Assembly (NCBI GenBank): GCA_030457025.1
Contig: JAKDSA010000023.1
Span: 1 to 37,276, forward strand
Direction of reading: 5' to 3'
Length of the DNA: 37,276 nt
DNA from: Brevibacterium sp.
GTDB lineage: Bacteria; Actinomycetota; Actinomycetes; Actinomycetales; Brevibacteriaceae
Below, in pieces: positions 1 to 7,577 of the stretch. Under the pieces are notes generated by a model. The model saw only the letters and a list, made by a program, of their open reading frames with translations, ran no database searches and was not told where the DNA came from. The position numbers and the translations under genes were made by a program. How positions within the stretch are numbered: the first letter of the stretch is position 1; each line of letters starts with the position of its first letter.

Positions 1-68
1 GCGTAGACCCGCTCGATTCCGGCGTTCTCCAGGGTGTTGACGATGTGGTGACCGGCCGAACGGGACAT
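1..68 (-). CDS. Thiamine-diphosphate-dependent enzyme, N-terminal fragment (runs off window)
   Basis: Only the first 22 codons are in the window. They read MSRSAGHHIVNTLENAGIER followed by VY, the usual opening of the acetolactate synthase / pyruvate oxidase / benzoylformate decarboxylase superfamily (a helix with an 'L..AGIERVYG' motif). The start is supported by an AAAGGA ribosome site about 9 nt upstream. The gene lies 127 bp downstream of the MHS transporter on the same strand, so the two may share a transcript, but a strong hairpin lies between them. The exact substrate cannot be read from this fragment. The transporter and PucR context suggests uptake and breakdown of a small carboxylate; this is inference. 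Confidence 0.7.
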   Translation of the reverse strand, partial: MSRSAGHHIVNTLENAGIERVY

Positions 69-151
69 GCGCGTGGGTCCTTTCACGAAGGTGAGTGCAG
101 TTGCAGGTGCTGGTGGTGTTCGTGCTTGTGGTGAGGCGACGCTGTCGCGCG

Positions 152-181
152 GGTGGTCGGCCGTACGCACGGTCGACCACC
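152..181. terminator. Strong intercistronic hairpin between MHS transporter and TPP gene
   Basis: Two 13-nt arms (152-164 and 169-181) pair at 12 of 13 positions around a 4-nt loop; the odd pair is 160/173. The hairpin begins 15 nt after the transporter stop on the minus strand. No T-tract follows on either strand, so it may be a partial terminator, an attenuator or an mRNA-processing/stabilising stem. Confidence 0.6.
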
Positions 182-195
182 TCGGCGAGCATTGC

Positions 196-1527
196 TCAGT
201 GCTTGAAGCCGGGCAGGTCGACGCTCAGACGTGGGGCGATGGCTCCGGCGAAGGCCGTGAACAGCGACAGGAAGGCCAGCATCGCCGCGGCCGGCCACCA
301 ATGATCGGACGCCGCAGCGACGAACCCGGTGGCGAGCAGCGGAATGAAGCCCGAGAGCATGCCGGCGACGTTCTGCGCCAGGGCGACACCTGTGTAGCGG
401 GTGCTGGCGGGGAACAGGCCGGTCATCACGGTGCCCGATGCGGCGTAGGGCAGCGACAGCGTGCCGACGGCCAAGGTCATCGCGATGACGACGAGGACCG
501 GATTGCCTGATGCGAACATGAGGAAGGCAGGAACAGAGACCACCGCCGAGGCGATTCCACCCCAGAGGATGACCTTGCTGGCCCCGTACTTCGTTCCGAG
601 CGCGCCGCCCCAGATGAGGCAGAAGATCTCGACGGCGGCGGCGACCATGCTGCCCAACAGCAGAAGCGAATCGTCGTAGCCGAGGACGTTGACGCCGTAC
701 CAGACGCAGAACGCGGTCACGAGGTAGAAGCCGCCGACGCCGAGGAGAGCCGCCGCCATTCCGACGATGATCTGCTTCCAGCTGTCGCGGAAGGTGGTGC
801 GCACGGGGCTCTTCTCGAGTTCGTCGGCTTCCTCGAGCTGACGGAAGACCGGTGACTCCTCGAGACGGCTGCGGATATAGACGGCGACGAGGAGGAGCGG
901 GATTGCGACGAGGAACGGGATGCGCCAGCCCCAGGCGCTGAAGCTGTCCGCCGACAGGATCAGGGTCATGACGAAGAAGCCGCCGGAGGACAGGATCGTG
1001 CCGATGGGCGAGCCGATCTGCGGAATCGCGGCGTAGCGTGCACGCAGGTGAAGTGGGGCGTTCTCGACGACGAGGGTCATAGCGCCCGACCATTCGCCGC
1101 CGACGAACAGACCCTGCAGGATGCGCAGGAGCACGAGCAGCACCGGCGCTGCGAAGCCGATGGCGGCGTAGGTCGGCAGGGCACCGATGAGGCCGGTGAC
1201 GATGCCGATTCCGACGATCGTGACCATGAGAACCTTGCGCCGGCCGACCTTGTCGCCGATGCGGCCGAAGATGAGACCGCCGATGGGACGTGCGGCGAGC
1301 CCGACGCCGAAGGTCGCGAAGGACGCCAGCGCAGCGGCGGTGGCATTCTCGCTGGTGAAGTACTGCACGTTGAAGACAAGGGCCGCAGCGGCACTGAAGA
1401 GGAAGAAGTCATACCATTCGAGCGCGGTGCCCAACAGGGCTCCGAGCGCGACCTTATTGGCATCCTTGATGCTGAGTTCATGCGTTGCGGAGTACTCCGC
1501 TGCAGCTGTGGGGTCGTTGTGACTCAT
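196..1527 (-). CDS. MHS-family (metabolite:H+ symporter) MFS transporter
   Basis: A 443-residue, 12-TM major-facilitator protein of the metabolite:H+ symporter type, which imports small organic acids or zwitterions with protons across the cytoplasmic membrane. The signatures are the N-terminal ALEWYDFFLFSAAAAL segment, the loop 2-3 motif GRIGDKVGRR, and LRILQGLFVGGEWSGA after TM4. I chose the ATG at 1527 because GGAGAG sits 6 nt upstream; an in-frame ATG four codons earlier has no good site. A composite transposon is inserted 41 bp upstream of this start, separating the gene from its divergent PucR regulator. Expression must now come from the short remaining leader or from the insertion sequence, whose transposase is read in the same direction. 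The substrate is unknown; a carboxylate is plausible from the TPP enzyme downstream. Confidence 0.9.
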   Translation of the reverse strand: MSHNDPTAAAEYSATHELSIKDANKVALGALLGTALEWYDFFLFSAAAALVFNVQYFTSENATAAALASFATFGVGLAARPIGGLIFGRIGDKVGRRKVLMVTIVGIGIVTGLIGALPTYAAIGFAAPVLLVLLRILQGLFVGGEWSGAMTLVVENAPLHLRARYAAIPQIGSPIGTILSSGGFFVMTLILSADSFSAWGWRIPFLVAIPLLLVAVYIRSRLEESPVFRQLEEADELEKSPVRTTFRDSWKQIIVGMAAALLGVGGFYLVTAFCVWYGVNVLGYDDSLLLLGSMVAAAVEIFCLIWGGALGTKYGASKVILWGGIASAVVSVPAFLMFASGNPVLVVIAMTLAVGTLSLPYAASGTVMTGLFPASTRYTGVALAQNVAGMLSGFIPLLATGFVAAASDHWWPAAAMLAFLSLFTAFAGAIAPRLSVDLPGFKH

Positions 1528-1563
1528 GTGTCTCTCCATCGAGGGCAGGGCTGGGTCTTGTAA

Positions 1564-1568
1564 CTTAG
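1564..1568. repeat. 5-bp target-site duplication, left copy (CTTAG)
   Basis: CTTAG directly abuts the left CC end of the first insertion sequence. The same five bases follow the GGG right end of the second copy at 6241-6245. Inner flanks differ (CTAAA at 3295-3299, CTTAA at 4510-4514), so only the outer pair matches. Five-base duplications are known for IS1380-family members such as ISEcp1. Confidence 0.75.
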
Positions 1569-1749
1569 CCTTGATCCACCGATCTGCTGTTGCATAAGGC
1601 CGTGATTCGAAAAGAGGCGTGGATGGTCACGGTTCCTGCATAAGGGCATGATGGACGCTCCGGCGTCGCATCCGGTGTGTCCACTATTGGTTTGCCAGAA
1701 GCCTCCTACAACTTCTTCTGGCCGACGAGCCCGGGTCTGGGCGGGATGG

Positions 1750-3171
1750 TCAGGTCGCCACCGGGACCGGTGGGCTGAACACGGTGTTCCAGAGCCGGCC
1801 GAACTCGGCCGCCTTGGGCCAATGGGCTGGCAGGTGAAGAACGATTCTTCGCGCGTGACAGGCGATGCGGGCCGGGATGCTGATGAGCTTGGCCCGCAGT
1901 GTCGGGGCCCTTGACTTCGATAGCCTGCCCCCGGCCAAGAGCGCGCCCGTGCGGGCGAGGTTATGGGTCATGCAGGCCAGAGCAAACCAGGCGGCATTGG
2001 CATTGAATCGTCCGGCGGGCATATGCGCGATCGGCCCTGCCTTCAATTCGGCGTTGACTTGCTCGATCACGGCATGGCGTCGGTGGGCTTTATCGGCTTG
2101 GACCGTGTTCAGGACATTGGTCGGGATGGTCGTGAACACGGCGTGGTAGCGCCACACAGTGAACAGGCCCTCTTGTCCGGCCTTGGCGAGTTTCTTCTGG
2201 TTCTTCTCCGGGATCCGACGCACCACGAGACGCCCGGTGACCGGGTTCTTCGTGGTCGTGAACGCGGTATACCCGGTTTCAGCGACTTCGGCTTCGGAGA
2301 TCCATTCCTGGTTATCCTCGTCCCAGATCGCCTGCGGATACTTGATGCCCGTCCACGTGGTCTCGTCGATGCCAGTGATGGCTTTCATGATGGAGGAGTT
2401 CATGCGGGCCGTGACCGAAACGTCGGCACCAGCCGACATGGCCGCGGCGGCGACATCAGAGGTGTAGTACGCCGAGTCGGCAGCCAACACGACACGTTTG
2501 TCGGCTACCCCGGGCAGGCGGCCGACTGCTGAGAGGGCGTCTTGGGTGAACTTCTTGGCACCGCGGGCCGAGTGCACGGCTCCTTTACGCAGCCGGTTGC
2601 CGATGATGACCGGTTGTGACGACGTCGTGGAGGCAACTGCGAGGAGCCCGTTGAGTCCGCGCACACCGGTATAGCCATGCCCGGATCCTTGTTTGCGGGC
2701 GGAGTGGACGGCGATGACGGTGTCGTCGATATCGACAAACACCATCTCATCAGCCGGGGCCGACGAGTCGTTGCGGGTCGGGAAGAAATCGGCCCGTGAA
2801 GCCAGGTGTTGCAGGGCCTGGTCGCAGGCGGTTTGGAGGGCGCGGACGTGGCCGAATGTGAACTTGCGTAAGAACTGGCCCAACGTCGATGGGGCGTAGA
2901 CGCTGCTGGCGAGGTGTTTCATCCCACCGGTACGGTTGCGGTTCATGTCGTCGATGCTGTCGGCCCCGGCGAGCATCCCGGCGATCAGGGACATGACTTT
3001 CCCGCCCGGATTGGCGCCCTTGTCGGTGGAGATATGCACGCGATCGGCCACGGCTGTTGGCAGGCCTGCGTCTTGAGCGAGTTTGACCAACGGGATCAGC
3101 CCGGTGTCGGCGATGAGGCGTTCGTCGTCGAAGGTGTGGGACAGGCCGGTGGGAGTGTGATTGAATAGCAC
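1750..3171 (-). CDS. IS1380-family DDE transposase (copy 1)
   Basis: A 473-residue DDE transposase. The catalytic acidic residues can be placed in VFVDIDD (first Asp, about residue 147), LAADSAYY (second Asp, about 258) and HAVIEQVNAELK (Glu, about 393). The C-terminal part carries basic residues typical of the family. The start is a GTG at 3169-3171, with GGAAGGAG about 10 nt upstream in the mRNA. The start codon and the end of the ribosome site are locked in a 7-bp hairpin (3167-3183), which should hold translation down. The protein is identical to copy 2. Transcription runs toward the MHS transporter, so readthrough could drive that gene. Confidence 0.95.
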   Translation of the reverse strand: MLFNHTPTGLSHTFDDERLIADTGLIPLVKLAQDAGLPTAVADRVHISTDKGANPGGKVMSLIAGMLAGADSIDDMNRNRTGGMKHLASSVYAPSTLGQFLRKFTFGHVRALQTACDQALQHLASRADFFPTRNDSSAPADEMVFVDIDDTVIAVHSARKQGSGHGYTGVRGLNGLLAVASTTSSQPVIIGNRLRKGAVHSARGAKKFTQDALSAVGRLPGVADKRVVLAADSAYYTSDVAAAAMSAGADVSVTARMNSSIMKAITGIDETTWTGIKYPQAIWDEDNQEWISEAEVAETGYTAFTTTKNPVTGRLVVRRIPEKNQKKLAKAGQEGLFTVWRYHAVFTTIPTNVLNTVQADKAHRRHAVIEQVNAELKAGPIAHMPAGRFNANAAWFALACMTHNLARTGALLAGGRLSKSRAPTLRAKLISIPARIACHARRIVLHLPAHWPKAAEFGRLWNTVFSPPVPVAT

Positions 3172-3183
3172 CTGCGAGGTGCT
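3167..3183. promoter_or_regulatory. Hairpin sequestering transposase start codon (copy 1)
   Basis: A perfect inverted repeat AGCACCT-GCG-AGGTGCT. In the transposase mRNA (minus strand) the 3' arm contains the GUG start codon, and the 5' arm overlaps the last two bases of the AAGGAG ribosome site. Translation would need the stem to open. Structures of this kind are known to limit transposase synthesis in other IS families such as IS10 and IS50. Confidence 0.7.
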
Positions 3184-3357
3184 CCTTCCTTGTGGGTTTT
3201 ATAGGACTTAGAACATCACTATTTTCCCACGTCAGAAGGGGCACTTCCACTTTATTTAGCCATCAATACCGGCTTACTCATCGGCGGATCAGGGCTAAAG
3301 GACACTCGCCGCCCACCCCAAGACCAATATCTCTCTCAGTTCAAGTTCGGAGTCACC

Positions 3358-4386
3358 ATGTTTCACCTTCAAACCCGCAAATCATCCGGGATTTCACTCG
3401 CTGTAGTTGCCCTTGTCCTGGCTATTGTCACGGTCTTCGCGATTTCGAAACACGAGGCAAACGAGCAGCGGCGAGTCACAAGCGAGGAGACTCCGGATAC
3501 CTCGCAGAGGCTGACAGTGCCGAAGAGCTCAGACAAAAACAGCGGAGGCTTCATCGCCGACAAGCCCCAAGTCATTGAGGCAGCTCCAGCACCCGAGGGG
3601 AACGCGAATGAGGGCGCCGAATCCAGCGCTACCTCAACACACGACTCGGAAAGGGCCGCTGAGTCGCCTCCTTCAAGCACAGGCAGAGACTCATCCGAGG
3701 AAGGATCGTCACCCAAGGCCTCGGCAAAGGGGTCCGGTTCTGAAGATTCGGGCAACAGTCGCGAAGGCGGCGACGAGCGAAATAGCAGCGACAGTGGCGA
3801 TGCCAGCAGCAATGGGAATGCAGACTGTGCAGTGCCTGCTGGAGTCAGTGCCGACAAAGTTGTCGTTGTCAGCGGTTCAGGCGGGGCTTCGGCCAGTGTG
3901 AAAGCCTGCGAGAAGGTCTCCAAAGGTTATGCCACCGTGCTCTCAACATCCGGCAAAGTCGGATACTCCGGAATCGCCGCGCCTGGAGCAAAGCGCGAGG
4001 GAGATGGGAAGACGCCGTCGGGAGTCTTCAGCCTCACCTCGGGATTCGGGGTCAACGCCAAGCCGTCGGCGTTCTCAGGTGCCTACACTCGCGTGAGCCA
4101 GGACCATGTGTGGGTCGATGGCAATGCCAAGAACGGCTACAACACACTCAAGCGAAAGTCCGACGGTTACAAGGGCGAGTCGATGTACCAGACACCGGCC
4201 TACAACTATGGCCAGGTCGTGAACTACAACCCGAAGAACACTCCCGGCAAGGGCTCGGGAATCTTCCTCCACGTCAACACCGGCAGCGGCAAAACAGCCG
4301 GATGCGTCTCAGTCTCCCAGTCTCAATTGCTGAAGATCTTCGCCTGGGAGGGTTCGAGTCACGCCCAAATCGCCATCAGCCGCTAA
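3358..4386 (+). CDS. Membrane-anchored L,D-transpeptidase (YkuD domain), transposon cargo
   Basis: A 342-residue protein predicted to remodel peptidoglycan outside the membrane by L,D-transpeptidation or related acyl transfer using a catalytic cysteine. Residues 1-10 are basic and 11-29 form one hydrophobic signal-anchor. Residues 45-155 are a low-complexity Ser/Glu/Gly linker that would span the wall. Residues 160-342 hold the YkuD-like domain. Its active-site segment IFLHVNTGSGKTAGCVSVSQ has the family's His and the Cys in a 'GCV' motif, slightly divergent from the usual SHGC form. The ATG at 3358 has GGAG 5 nt upstream. It is the only intact gene between the two IS copies, an unusual cargo. 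Base composition looks somewhat less GC-rich than the flanks, fitting foreign origin. Confidence 0.85.
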   Translation: MFHLQTRKSSGISLAVVALVLAIVTVFAISKHEANEQRRVTSEETPDTSQRLTVPKSSDKNSGGFIADKPQVIEAAPAPEGNANEGAESSATSTHDSERAAESPPSSTGRDSSEEGSSPKASAKGSGSEDSGNSREGGDERNSSDSGDASSNGNADCAVPAGVSADKVVVVSGSGGASASVKACEKVSKGYATVLSTSGKVGYSGIAAPGAKREGDGKTPSGVFSLTSGFGVNAKPSAFSGAYTRVSQDHVWVDGNAKNGYNTLKRKSDGYKGESMYQTPAYNYGQVVNYNPKNTPGKGSGIFLHVNTGSGKTAGCVSVSQSQLLKIFAWEGSSHAQIAISR

Positions 4387-4436
4387 ACCACGGCGCCCCT
4401 GAGATGGAACGGTATTAGCCTGGCCCAAGACAGGTC

Positions 4437-4442
4437 TAGGAT
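4437..4442 (+). promoter_or_regulatory. Possible leaderless -10 element for truncated ORF
   Basis: TAGGAT lies 7 nt before the ATG at 4450, with a weak TTAGCC 16 bp further upstream. No ribosome site is evident, so the truncated gene may have been leaderless, which is common in actinobacteria. Confidence 0.3.
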
Positions 4443-4449
4443 CGGGGCC

Positions 4450-4551
4450 ATGACTGACGGTTACCCGCATATTCCGCCCGCACCGGGGCCACCGGTGTAT
4501 CAGCAAGTGCTTAACCTTGATCCACCGATCTGCTGTTGCATAAGGCCGTGA
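4450..4551 (+). pseudogene. 5' remnant of a gene truncated by IS copy 2
   Basis: An ATG opens a reading frame beginning MTDGYPHIPPAPGPPVYQQ, a Pro-rich start typical of actinobacterial membrane proteins. It then runs into the IS left end at 4515 and stops at 4549-4551 after 33 codons. The last third is encoded by the insertion sequence. This appears to be the neighbour of the L,D-transpeptidase gene in the donor genome, cut off when copy 2 inserted. The original function cannot be named. Confidence 0.55.
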
Positions 4552-4695
4552 TTCGAAAAGAGGCGTGGATGGTCACGGTTCCTGCATAAGGGCATGATGG
4601 ACGCTCCGGCGTCGCATCCGGTGTGTCCACTATTGGTTTGCCAGAAGCCTCCTACAACTTCTTCTGGCCGACGAGCCCGGGTCTGGGCGGGATGG

Positions 4696-6117
4696 TCAGG
4701 TCGCCACCGGGACCGGTGGGCTGAACACGGTGTTCCAGAGCCGGCCGAACTCGGCCGCCTTGGGCCAATGGGCTGGCAGGTGAAGAACGATTCTTCGCGC
4801 GTGACAGGCGATGCGGGCCGGGATGCTGATGAGCTTGGCCCGCAGTGTCGGGGCCCTTGACTTCGATAGCCTGCCCCCGGCCAAGAGCGCGCCCGTGCGG
4901 GCGAGGTTATGGGTCATGCAGGCCAGAGCAAACCAGGCGGCATTGGCATTGAATCGTCCGGCGGGCATATGCGCGATCGGCCCTGCCTTCAATTCGGCGT
5001 TGACTTGCTCGATCACGGCATGGCGTCGGTGGGCTTTATCGGCTTGGACCGTGTTCAGGACATTGGTCGGGATGGTCGTGAACACGGCGTGGTAGCGCCA
5101 CACAGTGAACAGGCCCTCTTGTCCGGCCTTGGCGAGTTTCTTCTGGTTCTTCTCCGGGATCCGACGCACCACGAGACGCCCGGTGACCGGGTTCTTCGTG
5201 GTCGTGAACGCGGTATACCCGGTTTCAGCGACTTCGGCTTCGGAGATCCATTCCTGGTTATCCTCGTCCCAGATCGCCTGCGGATACTTGATGCCCGTCC
5301 ACGTGGTCTCGTCGATGCCAGTGATGGCTTTCATGATGGAGGAGTTCATGCGGGCCGTGACCGAAACGTCGGCACCAGCCGACATGGCCGCGGCGGCGAC
5401 ATCAGAGGTGTAGTACGCCGAGTCGGCAGCCAACACGACACGTTTGTCGGCTACCCCGGGCAGGCGGCCGACTGCTGAGAGGGCGTCTTGGGTGAACTTC
5501 TTGGCACCGCGGGCCGAGTGCACGGCTCCTTTACGCAGCCGGTTGCCGATGATGACCGGTTGTGACGACGTCGTGGAGGCAACTGCGAGGAGCCCGTTGA
5601 GTCCGCGCACACCGGTATAGCCATGCCCGGATCCTTGTTTGCGGGCGGAGTGGACGGCGATGACGGTGTCGTCGATATCGACAAACACCATCTCATCAGC
5701 CGGGGCCGACGAGTCGTTGCGGGTCGGGAAGAAATCGGCCCGTGAAGCCAGGTGTTGCAGGGCCTGGTCGCAGGCGGTTTGGAGGGCGCGGACGTGGCCG
5801 AATGTGAACTTGCGTAAGAACTGGCCCAACGTCGATGGGGCGTAGACGCTGCTGGCGAGGTGTTTCATCCCACCGGTACGGTTGCGGTTCATGTCGTCGA
5901 TGCTGTCGGCCCCGGCGAGCATCCCGGCGATCAGGGACATGACTTTCCCGCCCGGATTGGCGCCCTTGTCGGTGGAGATATGCACGCGATCGGCCACGGC
6001 TGTTGGCAGGCCTGCGTCTTGAGCGAGTTTGACCAACGGGATCAGCCCGGTGTCGGCGATGAGGCGTTCGTCGTCGAAGGTGTGGGACAGGCCGGTGGGA
6101 GTGTGATTGAATAGCAC
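4696..6117 (-). CDS. IS1380-family DDE transposase (copy 2)
   Basis: Its 473 residues are identical to the copy 1 transposase, with an intact DDE triad (VFVDIDD, LAADSAYY, HAVIEQVNAELK). The GTG start at 6115-6117 lies in the same 7-bp hairpin. Both copies are full length, so either could supply transposase for single-IS or whole-unit movement. Reading leftward, it points into the 3' end of the cargo and is antisense to the L,D-transpeptidase gene if transcription runs through. Confidence 0.95.
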   Translation of the reverse strand: MLFNHTPTGLSHTFDDERLIADTGLIPLVKLAQDAGLPTAVADRVHISTDKGANPGGKVMSLIAGMLAGADSIDDMNRNRTGGMKHLASSVYAPSTLGQFLRKFTFGHVRALQTACDQALQHLASRADFFPTRNDSSAPADEMVFVDIDDTVIAVHSARKQGSGHGYTGVRGLNGLLAVASTTSSQPVIIGNRLRKGAVHSARGAKKFTQDALSAVGRLPGVADKRVVLAADSAYYTSDVAAAAMSAGADVSVTARMNSSIMKAITGIDETTWTGIKYPQAIWDEDNQEWISEAEVAETGYTAFTTTKNPVTGRLVVRRIPEKNQKKLAKAGQEGLFTVWRYHAVFTTIPTNVLNTVQADKAHRRHAVIEQVNAELKAGPIAHMPAGRFNANAAWFALACMTHNLARTGALLAGGRLSKSRAPTLRAKLISIPARIACHARRIVLHLPAHWPKAAEFGRLWNTVFSPPVPVAT

Positions 6118-6129
6118 CTGCGAGGTGCT
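6113..6129. promoter_or_regulatory. Hairpin sequestering transposase start codon (copy 2)
   Basis: Same AGCACCT-GCG-AGGTGCT inverted repeat as at 3167-3183, covering the GTG start and touching the ribosome site of the second transposase. Confidence 0.7.
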
Positions 6130-6240
6130 CCTTCCTTGTGGGTTTTATAGGACTTAGAACATCACTATTTTCCCACGTCAGAAGGGGCACTTCCACTTTA
6201 TTTAGCCATCAATACCGGCTTACTCATCGGCGGATCAGGG

Positions 6241-6245
6241 CTTAG
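6241..6245. repeat. 5-bp target-site duplication, right copy (CTTAG)
   Basis: CTTAG immediately follows the right end of IS copy 2 and matches 1564-1568, bracketing the composite transposon. Removing one CTTAG and the unit rejoins the two halves of the intergenic region between the MHS and PucR genes. Confidence 0.75.
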
Positions 6246-6308
6246 AACACTACAGAGTGATATCGCACGATTTCGAGCAATTTTTGCCCCGAGATCTCTG
6301 TCGCTGAT

Positions 6309-6322
6309 TGTGCATCTGCACA
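6309..6322. promoter_or_regulatory. Inverted repeat TGTGCA-TC-TGCACA upstream of pucR-type gene
   Basis: Perfect 6-bp arms with a 2-bp centre, ending 12 nt before the regulator's ATG and overlapping the likely core promoter. It is a candidate operator for autoregulation. It probably also controlled the MHS operon before the transposon separated the two. Confidence 0.45.
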
Positions 6323-6334
6323 TAGTCTAGGACG

Positions 6335-7504
6335 ATGCCTCCACATCACGAGAGACAGCTCAAGGATCAGCCCCTGCCGGGTGACCGGCGGCGCTGGATC
6401 GAGCTCCTCGACGCCCTGGATCTCGAGGAGCTCACCGACCGTTTCATGTCCCGAGTCGTCAGGGTGCCCGGCTACGATCCCGCCCCGATTCCGGTCTCGG
6501 AGCTGAAGCGGACAGGACTCATCTCATTCCAGTCGCTCGTCGAGGGGCTGCGCGCCGGCGGCTTCGACGGTCCGGTGGCGGTGTCCACGGAGGTCGGGGT
6601 CTCCCGTGCCCGCGCCGGGATTCCTCTGGAGGCCCTGATGACTGCGATCCGGCACGACTTCAACGTCCTGTGGGAGGCTCTGACCAGGGTTGCAACGCAG
6701 GATGATGCTGAACTCGTCATCCGCCACACCGGGATTGTGCTCTCCACCGTCGACGAATACGTCTCCCAGGTCCAGCAGGCCTACGCGGCAGAGCGGCAGC
6801 GGATGCGGGAAGAGGAGTCCTCGGTGAGGCAGGGACTCATTGCGGGACTGTTCGACGATCACAACCCCACGGATGAACGCCTGTCCACGATCGCCTCGGC
6901 GCTGGGCCTCGATCCAGACGGACCACTGCTCGTCGTGGCCGCACGCGGTGAGGACACCTCGGCGCTGCGGGTGCTCATCTCCGAACACGAGCGCGCGGGC
7001 GGGACCATGTTCACCCACCACCTCGGCGATGTGCTCATCGCCTTCACTCGCTCTCCGGAGCTCTCAGGCTCACGATTGCAGGCGATCGCACATCGCCTCG
7101 CCGAGGCGCGGGTGGGCTTGGTCAAGGCACCCGGAATCGGATCCCTGCGTAGGTCAGCGCTGACCGCACGGGACCTGGCGCAGCTGCTCACCGCTGATGA
7201 GGTGGGGGCGATGACCTGGGAGCGCGGGTGGGCCAGACTGGCCGCACAGGCACTGAACGCCGCCGGGAACTCCATCGTCACCGACGTCGAGCGGGCGCTC
7301 GCCGTCTGCGGTGCGGCCGAGCGCGAACGTCTCGTCGAGGCGGTGCACACCTATCTGCGCTCGGGCAGCATCGCGGAGAGCGCTGCCGAGCTGTTCTGCC
7401 ACCGCAATACCGTGGCCAACCGTCTGCGCCGATTCGCCGACCTGACCGGGGTGGACCCGATGATCCCCGCCGAGGCGGCCCGGCTGGTCGTCGGCTGGGC
7501 GTGA
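6335..7504 (+). CDS. PucR/CdaR-family helix-turn-helix transcriptional regulator
   Basis: A 389-residue regulator. Residues about 20-170 match the putative sensory domain seen in actinobacterial PucR-like proteins (RAGIPLEALMTAIRHDFNVLWEAL). The middle has a GGDEF-like/CdaR fold (LDPDGPLLVVAARG). The C-terminal 55 residues hold the PucR-type HTH with FCHRNTVANRLRRFADLTG at about 354-372, a family hallmark. No ribosome site precedes the ATG at 6335; a leaderless start from a TAGTCT-like -10 at 6323-6328 is possible. Such regulators usually sit next to and activate or repress catabolic operons. Here the natural partner is the divergent MHS/TPP operon, now 4.7 kb further away because of the transposon. 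Confidence 0.88.
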   Translation: MPPHHERQLKDQPLPGDRRRWIELLDALDLEELTDRFMSRVVRVPGYDPAPIPVSELKRTGLISFQSLVEGLRAGGFDGPVAVSTEVGVSRARAGIPLEALMTAIRHDFNVLWEALTRVATQDDAELVIRHTGIVLSTVDEYVSQVQQAYAAERQRMREEESSVRQGLIAGLFDDHNPTDERLSTIASALGLDPDGPLLVVAARGEDTSALRVLISEHERAGGTMFTHHLGDVLIAFTRSPELSGSRLQAIAHRLAEARVGLVKAPGIGSLRRSALTARDLAQLLTADEVGAMTWERGWARLAAQALNAAGNSIVTDVERALAVCGAAERERLVEAVHTYLRSGSIAESAAELFCHRNTVANRLRRFADLTGVDPMIPAEAARLVVGWA

Positions 7505-7577
7505 AGGTTGCTGGTCTGGGCTCTACCTCTGTACTTTTCGCGAGCGGGTGACGAGGTGTCCGGCTGATCGTCGCACC

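Larger units (their letters stand above)
1569..3294 (-). mobile_element. IS1380-family insertion sequence, copy 1
   Basis: A 1726-bp element with imperfect terminal inverted repeats. The left end CCTTGATCCACCGAT matches the complement of the right end, CCCTGATCCGCCGAT, at 13 of 15 positions. The single transposase gene reads leftward. Boundaries are fixed by comparison with copy 2: sequence identity starts at 1569/4515 and the IR-based right ends are 3294/6240. The two bases after 3294 also match copy 2, as expected for targets beginning with CT. Confidence 0.9.
1569..6240. mobile_element. Composite transposon: IS1380-family element, L,D-transpeptidase cargo, IS1380-family element
   Basis: A 4672-bp unit of two 1726-bp insertion sequences in direct orientation (1569-3294 and 4515-6240, offset 2946) enclosing 1220 bp of cargo. 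The cargo carries one complete gene (L,D-transpeptidase) and the first codons of another. The whole unit, not each single element, is bounded by the 5-bp direct repeat CTTAG, which is what movement of the entire block into this site would leave. It sits in the intergenic promoter region between the MHS transporter and the PucR regulator. The apparent identity of the two elements suggests recent duplication. Confidence 0.75.
4515..6240 (-). mobile_element. IS1380-family insertion sequence, copy 2
   Basis: The second 1726-bp copy, apparently identical to 1569-3294 and in the same orientation, with the same imperfect inverted ends. Its left flank is CTTAA and its right flank CTTAG, so it has no target duplication of its own. 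This fits a role as one arm of the composite transposon. Confidence 0.9.

Noticed and set aside
1569..6240. Possible integrative element with integrase, tRNA target or plasmid genes
   Set aside because: Only transposases and one cargo gene are present; no integrase, tRNA end or replication gene was found.
6153..6255. CTTAGAACA occurs both inside the IS right end and just outside the composite transposon
   Set aside because: The 9-base match does not extend and is most simply chance; it does not change the element boundaries set by comparing the two IS copies.
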